Shown here: positions 1 to 9,705 of the stretch, in pieces
Numbering within the stretch: the first letter of the stretch is position 1
Layout: each line of letters opens with the position of its first letter
Origin: Xiphydria camelus
Lineage: Eukaryota > Arthropoda > Insecta > Hymenoptera > Xiphydriidae
Reading direction: 5' to 3'
Assembly: GCA_963678675.1 (NCBI GenBank)
Contig: OY783193.1
Location: forward strand, 8,425,394 to 8,489,393
Length of the DNA stretch: 64,000 bases
Program-made: the position numbers and the translations under genes
Notes under the pieces: generated by a model
The model's database searches: none
What the model was told of the DNA's origin: nothing
Seen by the model: only the letters and a program-made list of their open reading frames with translations

Positions 1-186
1 CGCGCTCGCGGAAGCGACGGCGACGACGACAAAGTTGTCCGCGATAGTGGTATCGCTGAAAGAAATGCGTTCGTTAGAGAGATCCGGTTCTCTCGGTCCT
101 CTGGCGACGTTTCGCGAGGTTTCGAGAGATTAACGCTCATTGGAGTATTTTTCATTTTTGTTCAAATACACTAAGAGAAATCAATG

Positions 187-363
187 TGGTTGTGATAACA
201 GCTTTGGCCTCAACTGCCCATGTGTGGTAATTAACACTAGTTTTTATAGTTGTCGTAACTATTTTTAGTTATCGGAACAAAAGAATTGTTGCGATATAAC
301 TATATAGAGCTGGTTCTAATTACAAAACTGGAGCAGTTGAGGCTAAAATAGTTGTCACAACTG
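187..363. mobile_element. Foldback element P1
   Basis: The left arm (about 187-217, ending GGCCTCAACTG) and the right arm (about 334-363, starting CAGTTGAGGC) are inverted repeats of about 30 bp with a few mismatches. The AT-rich centre has no frame. It is probably a MITE; no clear target duplication was found. Confidence 0.5.
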
Positions 364-464
364 TGGCGGCTCGACACCAGGTGGCGCCGACCCCTCTCGG
401 CTCTCGGTAGTGGTCCGACAACGGTGCAGTTATAAGAGCTGCCCGTCCCTCATGGAGGAGCACA

Positions 465-534
465 GAGCGTCTAAAGCAGGAGTCGGCCTAGCCTTACTGA
501 CGAGTCCACAGGCCGACTCCGAGACGAGACGCTC
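465..534 (+). ncRNA. Degenerate type III hammerhead ribozyme candidate
   Basis: The segment folds as a hammerhead with stem III open. Stem III pairs 465-470 (GAGCGT) with 529-534 (ACGCTC). C471 is the expected cleavage residue. Stem I pairs 472-477 with 491-496 with one mismatch. The core CTGACGA is at 497-503. Stem II pairs GTCC 504-507 with AGAC 522-525 with one mismatch. The second core strand is GAGAC (526-530) where GAAAC is expected, so the normally invariant A14 is G and this copy is probably inactive. Loop I bases 479-489 are the exact reverse complement of loop II bases 510-520. The fold was made by hand; the alternative is a plain hairpin formed by those 11 bases. Confidence 0.5.
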
Positions 535-727
535 CGCCGATAAATGGCGATCGCTCTTTTCGTTTTACCATCATAGTCGTATTTAGAGAAATTCAGAAGG
601 CCCCCGGCCTGATCGGTTTTTCGTGCGACATTCGGTATACGTGGCTTTAAAAATAGCCTATTGTCTGTAAAGAGTTTTATAATTTATAATTCAGTTTAAT
701 TTCCCTTCGTTTATTCTTTATTTATTA

Positions 728-804
728 CGCGGGGCCTTTCAGGAGTCCACAGGCCGACTCCAGGACGAAACACTCCGCCGATAGAACGGCGATCGCTCTT
801 TTCG
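728..804 (+). ncRNA. Second, decayed hammerhead repeat copy
   Basis: This segment aligns with 486-562 at a spacing of about 241 bp. Here stem II is perfect (GTCC 745-748 with GGAC 763-766) and the core strand GAAAC is intact (767-771). The first core strand is damaged: two bases of CTGACGA are deleted and one is changed. The upstream stem III strand and the left side of stem I are missing. Both copies continue into the same short hairpin (CCGCCGATA...GGCGATCGCTC). The two copies thus carry complementary damage. Confidence 0.5.
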
Positions 805-889
805 CCATACAACTAATTTTTTTTTCTCAGAGAGAATGTAAGGATTTTAATTTCGCATTGAAGTAATTATCGACAATTCGGTCTTAACG

Positions 890-1460
890 TAAAAAAATAT
901 TCATATTTTTAGATTTAATTTGTAATATGTGTACATATTCAGAAAGAAACGAAAAAGAAACGATCCGAACGAATAATTTTCGCTGACTTATAAATGCGTT
1001 TCTCTCTACAAAATTGTGACGTCATCGAAAAGCCAGAGAGACGCACTTATGACAAGCAATGAGTGCGAGGGAAATAGTCTTACTACACTGAGAAAAATAA
1101 CTTGGTCAATTTAACCAAAATTCTGGAGACTATGACCAAATCGTTTGGTGAAATATGGAGTCTCCATCTGTTTGATTAAATTGACTACTTTTTGGTCAGA
1201 ATAACAAAATATTTATTTCAACTGAAAAGTATTTTAATTGGTATAAGCGCATTTAATTAATAATAGATACGTTTTGTCATTTTAACCTAATTATTTTTCT
1301 CGGTGCAGACGATAGCTTAACTGCATTTTTAAATATCGTATTCCAATTTAAATACAGCGGAAAATGGAAAATGAAAAGATATACGGGGTAAATGATTTTG
1401 TTCAAACTTTTCAAATCTGCAGTCAAAGAAATTAGTGTTAAAACCGATTAGCAAGAAAAT
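890..1460 (+). repeat. Repeat S, copy 1, interrupted by MITE A1
   Basis: The left part (about 890-1085) and right part (1306 to about 1440) align with the uninterrupted stretch 32275-32600. Shared landmarks are a conserved ACGTCATCGAA-like stretch, GAGCG-type runs and the downstream TTCTAAATATCGT-like stretch. The nature of S is unknown and it has no coding frame. Confidence 0.6.
1086..1305 (+). mobile_element. MITE family A, copy A1
   Basis: The 220-bp element starts CACTGAGAAAAATAA and ends TTATTTTTCTCGGTG. TA precedes it and CA follows it. It interrupts repeat S between TTAC and GACGAT; the other S copy lacks it. Family A has internal TTTGGTTAGAATAACTAAA-like subrepeats. Confidence 0.8.
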
Positions 1461-3043
1461 AGCAACGAACAAAAAGCTACATCTACATCTGATAACGAAT
1501 TCAAACGAAAAATTACTCGAAGGTAAAGGATTGAAAAGGCAATCGATCGTATCTAGGGGCGTGTTATTGACTTCTTTTATCGGCTCGATGTGATCGAGGG
1601 AAATCTCCCTTCCTCGGCATTACGGAAAAAAGCGCCGAGATACGCGCCGCGCGTTTTCCGCGGTTATTCGCCCTTCTCTACGACGCGTCGTCCCACGTGT
1701 ACGACACACGCGATATACCCGCGCGGCTTCAAGAAACACTTGGACGTCCCCCCTCGCTGCAAATTCAATGTCCACCTGACAGAAAAAAGGAAAGACCAAC
1801 GAGAGAGCCATTTGCCGCCGTGGCGGCAGCCTTTGACCCACGCCGCGCGCGCGGCGACGTGCAAAATATCTCCGCGTGCGCGATAAGCGACTCGATGCAA
1901 TGGTCATCGCGATAAGAGACGCGGGGGAAAAAAATATCTCGACGGAAAGTAACGGGTGTCGCGAACCGGCGGAGGAATATCGGCGTACACTCCGCGCCGA
2001 GAGTTTCAGAGTCCGGCGGCCGCTCGCGCGTCGATCTCCCGGGTTATAAACGCCGGGGAATCATCAATAACGCGGAGCGACGATAAACATTTTGTTGACG
2101 GTAGACGCGGGTATCTTAATTACCCAGTCCCCCGCGTGGCGGCCCGATTATCGCGCGAGAGGTCGGGCGCGAGGCGAGGAACTGGAACGCGCTCGTAACG
2201 CGTGACTCGTTGGCTATTTTTCTCGCGATTTATCGGACCCCAGGGGGGTAGCGAGCGCGCAACGAGGAAGAAAAAAGATATGTGTAATCGTCGGCCGTAA
2301 CGCCGTTGCTCGCGCGATAATTTTCCGCGACTTCGGGTCACGTGATGTATGCCGCGATGGCTTCGTTTCTCGCTTTGTATCTCTCTTTCTTCGTTCGATT
2401 AGATTTATTCTACGTGTAGGCGGCGAGAGAAATAATGTACTCTCTCTCTCTCTCTGCAGGGTAACACACCCTGCCGTGTCTCGCCCCTCGCGGCGAGAGT
2501 TCCAGGTGTGACGAACGGAGGACTCCCTCCGCGGAGACGTAATCTACGTCGCGCGGTGATGTATCGACACCGCCGGATCTTCGCGGCTTACACACCTCCG
2601 AGAGATATCGCGCTGTCGGTGCGAAGGAAACACGACGCGTATAGGTATACGGATACGAGTCGATATCCGCGGGTATATCGGCGCCGATAAGCAATCGGTC
2701 GGCTTCTTTGTTTCTCGTCGATCGTAGTGGTGTATGTATCTATTCTATTACTATACGCGCGCTATAGCGTCGAAGATATAGGTATCTGGACGTAAAAACA
2801 TCGGCTTGTAAATTATCGTAGTGCCGATTTGATGATTGTATAGATATAATCGCGCGATTATATACGATAGTTTTATGGCAATGTAATCGCGTTTATTTCC
2901 CGAAAATGATCTCCGATCAGTCGCATCTTTATCGCAACGTTATTTGTGATCCCAGTGATTATATGCCTATTTAATCGGATGGAAAGAGAGAGGATTATTA
3001 TTTATCTTTCTTCTCCCACAGTGTGATAAAGATATATTCTTCT
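1461..3043. other. Unique stretch, no gene recognised
   Basis: The stretch is CpG-rich from about 1600 to 2700 and AT-rich after that. It contains a CT run at 2439-2455. Several 60-98-codon frames on both strands overlap each other, are Arg-rich and show no domain. Confidence 0.6.
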
Positions 3044-3743
3044 CACCCTGAGATAAATAATTCCTATTGTGTTCAAAAAAGTATTTCTTGTATTAAGAAC
3101 GCATGCCCTAATAATGTAAATGTGTTGAAGAATACAGATTCTTGATTGAGGAATATATATTTTTGATTAAAAAATACCGTCGTGGGAACTAAACATTTTT
3201 TTCTGCGGAAAAGAAACAATTACTCGAGCCTAAACGGAGAGAAATACATGAAAGCAGTTCCTGTACAAGTATATCAGTCGTGTACATAAACATTTTATTA
3301 TGATGGTATTTGACTGCAGATCTAGTTACTCGAACTAATAATTTGTTAGACTTGACTACAGTTTATGTTCGTCGAACAATTTTTAATCATTATAACCAAA
3401 TTATTTAATTAAAGTAACTTGATCGGCGTTCCCCCGCCCGTAACCGCCAATTTAGTCAAATCTACTATTTTTGTTCTCTGTGTAGCAACGAATATTATAA
3501 GCATTGCATTGAGTTTGAAAAATATTGTAGCAATTCCTGTGCAGTGCAATATAGAATATTACAATGAAATTATAGTCCACGGCTGATATACTTGTACAGG
3601 AACCGCTTTCATACATTTCTCTTCATGCACCTACATATAAAATGTTCTCGTACACAAAGAAAACCATGGCTTCATCCTAAAATCATATAATGTTTTTGAT
3701 CGAAGAAAACTTTTTTCGGCACCAGCAATTATTTCTCTCAGTG
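3044..3743 (-). mobile_element. MITE family J, copy J1, split by insert K1
   Basis: The flanks of the insert align with the reverse complement of J2 (8690-8968): the left part about 3044-3231 and the right part about 3655-3743. The right end reads TTCGGCACCAGCAATTATTT then CTCTCAGTG. Together they make a J element of near-normal length once K1 is left out. Confidence 0.6.
3232..3627. mobile_element. Foldback element K1 nested in J1
   Basis: Inverted arms of about 45 bp (GAGAAATACATGAAAGC... at 3236 and its complement ending about 3622) enclose about 300 bp. Inside them, the stretch ending CTCTGTG at about 3482 before TA looks like yet another CAC-type terminus, so a third level of nesting is possible. 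Confidence 0.6.
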
Positions 3744-6144
3744 CAAAAGCTGCTCCGCGCGATTATATCCCGCGGACCGCATTAATCGTCCCCGATACCA
3801 CGCTCGCGACCGCAGGAAATTCGTTCCCGACGGATGCGCGTACAGATGCATCCTCGGGAGAGAAATCTCGCACGGCCGAGAGAGGGACGCGGTTAATTTA
3901 ACGTTGGTCGCTCGGTGGGATCGTTAAAACTTAAAAGCGTTCCAAAGCAAATTTGCTTAGTCCGGTCACGCGCGCGCGCGCGCGACCGTTCCCCGTCACG
4001 TCGCTGTCACCGACGCGCCCACGGGGATGCGTGCGTGCGCGCACGCACACGCGCCGCGGGCACTACGCGTTTCTCCGTTTGCGCGTGTCGTTTTATAGGA
4101 GCGAGGAGGAGCGCGCGCGGTTTGCTTAGGAGTTAGCCCGCCCAGCAAAGGACGGTAGTGTGTAACGGAAGCGCGCGCGCGTGTGTGTGTGTCCGCACGC
4201 CGCGCGCGCGCGTCGAAAAAGGGCTCGGAACAAAAATTACACCTCTTTAACTCGGCGCGATATTTAGCTGCTAGTTAGCGGCGTCGGATGGGTACCTGCC
4301 GACGGATACAGCTGTATTTATCGTGCTCCGCACCTCGCGTGTGTACAGTCGAATCGACCGTTCTCACGTACGCGAGGGACGCGAGATCAGAGTCGAGATT
4401 AAGCCAAAGTCGAACTGCCGATGACGTTACGTAGCTCGTAAGGCGGATTTGTGTATCTGTAGAATCCTAGAGGCGAAATAAAATTAGGGACCAGTCACCG
4501 GGGCGCGATATCCATCGAATGGATGATTAGAATTTCAAACCAGGAAGTAAAATCTAATTAGCCGTCGCGCGTCGTAGTCGGAATTGTATCGCGGAGTCGC
4601 CCTGAGCGTTTCTATTCGTGCGGCGGGTTTTTCTGGGAATAAAATTTAGACGACATCTCGGAAACGCATTTCGAATTCTTCCAGGAAACGAACCGCGTTG
4701 CTCGTTCGCGACGTTAACCCGGTAAATGAAAGGTATTCTATTTTTTATCGGCAGCGCCTCGCGCGCGGCAAACTGCGTGCGTGTGTGCTATCGCGCTCAC
4801 GCAGCAACGTGCAACGCGAGCAAAAAAAAACACGACAGACGTGCCGCCTCGCACGGGACGTTCGTGTAACCGTTTTGGCGCGCGCCGATAGTGAATTGCG
4901 ACCGCGCGTTACGGTTTGATCCTCCCGGCACCGTCGCTACACGTCGTGGTCAAGTGTGACGTTTCTGCAGTCGTATCGTGTCGACGTCTAGTGAATTTCC
5001 GCGCGCAAATGACGGCGCGCGCGTCTCGGCTACAATGCGCGTTATCACTTTCGTGTAATGAGGAAAAAAAACTATACATTTATGAGATATTGATAATTAA
5101 CAATTTACGGTTAAGTGGTTGATTAAATTATATTATTCTTTGTGCTAATTTTCTATTATCGAAATTATTTATAGCCTTAAAAAGGTATAAATATGCTCGT
5201 TCGCGCGTAATACAATCTACGAATTGACAATAATTTCCCTCTCCTCGATCCTACCAATTCTCCTCTCTTTCTCTCTCTCTCTCCCCCGAAGGACAGTTAT
5301 CGCACCGCGTCTTTTCACGTCTCGCGACAGTCGCAGCGATAATTTACCCGTCCACCGTACGCCGCTCCGGGTTTATCTTACGAACTTAATGGGTACCACG
5401 TGGTGGCTATCATCAGCCGGCGCGCGAGAACACGCCGCCGTATATGCGAGTATCATCTCGCGCGGTGACTCGCTGAAATTATCCCTGCGCAGAGGCTGTG
5501 TGCAAGCGTGCGATGGATAAGCGCATCGAGCAAAAAAAAGGCCTCGCCGTCTTCGCGCTCGGCGCCTTGCCGCGCTGCTGCTGCGCGTTGCACAATGGCT
5601 GTACGCTCGCGCGGGCAAGCGGAGGGGGCGCGCGAGACTTACAACCGACTGAAACGTTCCAGCGCCGTTTCACGCGGATATGTGGCTCGTTCCTCGCTTT
5701 TAACGTCCCTGAACCACGCGCGCGGTTTCCAGCGAGACGCCACCGCGTCCGCCTGCTGCCGCTCTGCCGCGGGGAGCGCGCTATCACGCCGCCACCGCCG
5801 CGAAAGCGAGGGCTCCCGAGCAAAAAGCGAATCTTCCCAAGAGACCTCTCGGTGCTTCTGCGCGCCTCGTGCGTGTATCCGCGCGAGCGGAAGTACGCTT
5901 TACTCGGCGTTAAAATGCTACCACTGGATTACCGCGGGGATATGAATTCCCATCGTTTCGCGGTCGGGCGCTTCGCCTTGAGGATTTTTAATTGCGGGAA
6001 TTCGATGAGCTTATACCGGGAAATTTCTCGCGCTTGTTAAAGATTGCGGATTTCACGCGGTTGGAGGAGTATTTGAGTGCACTTGAAATCGTTTGCTTCC
6101 CTTCCTTTGATATACATATATGTATGTACGAAAAACGCTTCTTA
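3744..6144. other. CpG-rich unique stretch, no gene recognised
   Basis: The stretch contains alternating CG runs (for example 3969-3984) and a GT run near 4178-4190. The longest frames (5498-6040 plus strand, 180 codons; 5479-5823 minus strand) overlap antisense and have no signal peptide, domain or repeated motif that I recognise, so they are not called as genes. Confidence 0.6.
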
Positions 6145-6361
6145 CACGGAAAAAAATTGGTGGTAAATTTCGAGACAAGGCCAATTTATTGTTAGGATAA
6201 ATACAATTTTAGTAAAAATGAAAATTATGGTAAAACTTGTAGAAGTTCCGAACGTTGCTGCAATTTCGACTATAAAATAGTAGTTATCGTAACAATAAAT
6301 TGGCCTTATCACAAAGTTTACCACAAACTTTGTGTAAATGCTATAATTAATTTTTTCCGTG
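6145..6361. mobile_element. MITE family B, copy B1
   Basis: The element starts CACGGAAAAAAATTGGTGG and ends TAATTTTTTCCGTG, with TA on both sides. The arms are inverted repeats that include GTGGTAAATTT and a GGCCAATTTATTGTTA-like stretch. Confidence 0.85.
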
Positions 6362-8440
6362 TACGATTCTATGTTGATACGCATTAAACGACTATCTACA
6401 GTTAGCTCCGAGCACTTTATGGCGCTATTTTGTGCTAAATTATAAGCTCTATAAGGTGCTACATACTAGAAAGTTACACAGTTTTTTCGTGTGATTTTAT
6501 ACACGAAAAAAATTTCATAGTAACGATTATCAGCTAGAGTAGTAAATAGATGACAACTTCGACAATATCGCGTTGAATAAATTGCAGCATAGTAATATAT
6601 CATCTCACTCGTGTCGCCAAAGTGAGAAACAACATCGCTAGTCGGTGTCTCCCGGTTTGCCAACATTTTTTACTCGTTATATATATACACAGGAACGTAC
6701 GCGTGCAACCGCTCGTCCCCGATCTCGGTCGTACGTCCGTATAATTTTACGCAGTCGCCATCAGGTGACCGAAGAAGAAACCGTCGTCGTTACGCTCGTT
6801 GTTCTGGCGGCGATAAGAAATCCGGAAGACGCGCGTTCGAGAGTCGCAGGAGGAAGGCGGTCGTGCGTCGACGCGGCGGAGGGGACGGAGAGGAAATGCA
6901 CGCGCCGTTCTCCAAAATCCCGCCGACGTTTACGAGCTCGATACCGTTCGACGACGCGCGACCGCTTTCTCACACCCCGGCGAGGCCTAACCGATGACAA
7001 TTTACGACAGAGCCGCGACCCGTCAGCGCGGCTCGATAATCGAAACGATTCCCATTCACCGTCGCGTGTTCCCCCCCTCCAGCCTGGAGCCGGCAAGAAA
7101 TTGCAAGCCGCGGAGAACGGTCCCGAGCGCGCGCGCACGAGGGCACTATCGTATTTCTGCTCGGGGGCCCCGTAATGAGGCCCCTCGTGTACTTGGAAGA
7201 ATGCTACCAGACGCGTTTCGCGCATCGCCGAACGCGTTAAACGCGATGCCAGCTGCTCGCCGCGTCGCGTCGATTTCATTCTTTTGTCGCTGCTCGTTTT
7301 CCCTTAAATCCGGGCGCGCGCGCACGCGCGCGGTGATTCGAAGATTCGCGCTGCTCTCTTTAGCGTTGCGCAACGATCGGAGAAACGAATTGCGCGCGGA
7401 TGAAAGTGGTGGCTATTGGCGCGGTGGCGCATAGCTCGATGCACTTTCTTCCCCGGGTGAAATCTGCGATCGGGTGGTATTTGGAGCGATCTGGAGTAAC
7501 TCGGATTTGACCTACATCGAATCGGAGGTCCCGAAACTGTTGCGGGAATTCAATTTTTACGAAAGCTGGCATATATACGAATATTCATCCCGGAAGATTT
7601 ACGGGCGAAATTGAGTAAGACATCCGATTGCTTCACACGCGATGTAATTTATGGACGGTCAGCTCTCCTTTTACGTTTTGTATCGTCAAAAACGTCCACT
7701 TAAAACGCGTATTTAATATTAAATTATTGCTACCAGCTATGTTGATACACCGTACCTGCTTTCAAATTCTTAAATAGCGACATTACCCAGATTTCCACAT
7801 AAAAATACACGAGGAAGCTGTCCTCAAACGTGAACCCGGCTCGCGATGTCGGAATAAATTGCCGAATAAATTCTCCGCGTCGATCTCGCGTGCGCGATCG
7901 GATCGGCGAATCCCCTCGGCGCGCGGGAGTTGCGAAGGTGGCGGAGAGAGAAAAGGAAGAAGAAAAGGAGGAGAGAGGTACACGAGGAGGAGGAGCAGCA
8001 GGGCTCCGCGAAGAGTAGCTCCGGGGCCGAAAAAAGAAACGGCCAATGTATTCTTCGAAAGCGTCGCGCCGCCGCGCGTACAAACCTGCTGGCTCCGCGG
8101 CACAAAAGGCTGGCACAGGAAATATAAACGGAATTTTTTATCAGCCGGAGGCTTTGTATATCGCGGCTACACGTTATTGTTTCGCGTACGTGCGTATGCA
8201 TTGCGTATTGCGTCCTTTCATGCGATACGCGTGTACCCGCGTACCGGGCCGCGCGGTAGCGATATGCATATGCGAGCAGCGCGTATGTTAATGAAATTCT
8301 GCCTCCGTACACCGCGCGCCTCCGCTGGGGAATAATGGTTTACACGGGGCGCCGTACGGTAGGGCGAGTAATGGCGGTATGGCGATACGGTGGTGGCTTT
8401 GTTGCGCTTGCGTCGAACGATTTCTCTGTCCGGCGCCTGT
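6362..8440. other. CpG-rich unique stretch, no gene recognised
   Basis: 6380-6660 is AT-rich without a clear repeat. 6670-8340 is CpG-rich. Frames of 106-176 codons occur on both strands over the same bases (6645-7175 plus and 6761-7279 minus), which is typical of stop-poor GC-rich DNA rather than genes. Confidence 0.6.
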
Positions 8441-8442
8441 TA

Positions 8443-8685
8443 TATGGAGGGTTCAGAAGCCAATCAGTGTAAGTCAAATTTCCACAAGTTATTTCAAAAA
8501 CGTTTGCAATTTTCATTTTCATTTCAATGGAAGAAACTCTATTTAGGTATTTCTATTCAATCAAAAGTTTGTTTGTGAAATCGATATAAGAAGTGGTATT
8601 TTTCATTTGTAACAACTTGAAAATATTCAATTATCTCATTAACTTATTTGATGACTAACACTGATTGGCTTCTGAACCCTCCATA
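8443..8685. mobile_element. MITE N with 28-bp terminal inverted repeats
   Basis: The ends TATGGAGGGTTCAGAAGCC and GGCTTCTGAACCCTCCATA are near-perfect inverted repeats continuing to CAATCAGTGT/ACACTGATTG. TA is on both sides (8441-8442, 8686-8687). This is consistent with a Tc1/mariner-type MITE. The interior is AT-rich and non-coding. Confidence 0.85.
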
Positions 8686-8689
8686 TATA

Positions 8690-8968
8690 CACCGAGAGAA
8701 ATAATTGTTGGTGCCGACGAATTTGTTTCGTCGATTAAAAATGCGATACAATGCCAGGATCAAGTTTTCTTTGTGCAAAAAATATTTGATAGACTCGAGT
8801 AATCGTTTTTTTTTTTTTCGTACAGGAAGAATTTCTTATCCCAACGAGGGTAAGCTTAGGTCAAAAATATATTATAGATTCTTCGACCAAAAATCTGTAT
8901 TCTTAAAAATTTTGAAGATCATATGTTCTTGACTCAAAAAATATGACACCGGCAACTATTTCTCAATG
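8690..8968 (+). mobile_element. MITE family J, copy J2
   Basis: The element starts CACCGAGAGAAATAATTG and ends CAACTATTTCTCAATG. It begins 4 bp after N, preceded by TA. The internal sequence matches J1 in reverse complement, including an ATTACTCGAGTCTA-like stretch. Confidence 0.75.
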
Positions 8969-8974
8969 TCAATG

Positions 8975-9341
8975 TGTTGGAATAATGAACAAAGATATAT
9001 TCAAAAATTATTCTTCTTAGAATTATTGTTTAGCTTCGTTTTAATATTACATTTCACTTTATTTCTATCTTTTATATAATCTAAAGTTTCCCCGTCATCT
9101 CAGTCTAAATGTTTATGTTACGTGGCGTCAGGGCGCAGTCGATGGTCGCAGGGATGAGTTAGTATTAGTCATAATGTGGTCCTGAGGACCAAGCGTTTTT
9201 GTGCTTAGTTCAGTTGAGAGCAAACGGTGATGGAGTTTAGATGTATCTTCCGAGCGCGATAAAATAAAAAGAACGTATTCTCTCAAATAATCAGTGGTTT
9301 TTAATAAAAGAACTTATTTCCGTAACCCCTATATCCCAAGA
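8975..9341 (+). mobile_element. Probable solo LTR of a Copia element
   Basis: The 367-bp stretch opens TGTTGGAATAATG, the start typical of insect Copia LTRs. It is flanked by CAATG on both sides (8970-8974, 9342-9346), a 5-bp target duplication. It contains a TATATAA-like box near 9074 and AATAAAAG-like signals near 9264. The end reads CCCAAGA where Copia LTRs usually end in CA, so one base has probably changed. No Copia coding sequence or second LTR is in the window. Confidence 0.6.
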
Positions 9342-9463
9342 CAATGTATATAGTCCAGCATATAGGAAAGTAGAGGCGGTAACGGTCTATTTTAAATTTA
9401 ATTTAGAACTGGACTCAAGCAAAAATGCATCTTTTGATCCCAAAACATAATTGTTCGTAACAA

Positions 9464-9705
9464 CGCTGAGAAAAATAACCTGGTCAATCAAATCAAAATC
9501 TTGGAGACCATAACCAAACCGTTCGGTGAAATATGGATCCTCCATCCAACTGACTATTTTCTGACTAGACGAACTAGACATGTGACTAGAATAACCAAAC
9601 ATGTACTTAGACTAAATATTTGGTTCAACTTGTTAGTATTTTGAGTAGAATAACTAAACTCATTTAACTAGATGCATTTTATCATATTAACCAAGTTATT
9701 TTTCT
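9464..9705 (+). mobile_element. MITE family A, copy A2
   Basis: The element starts CGCTGAGAAAAATAACCTGG and ends CCAAGTTATTTTTCTG. It has the internal motif ATGGATCCTCCATC followed by TTTGGTT subrepeats shared with A3, A4 and A8. The termini have decayed and the target duplication is unclear. Confidence 0.75.
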
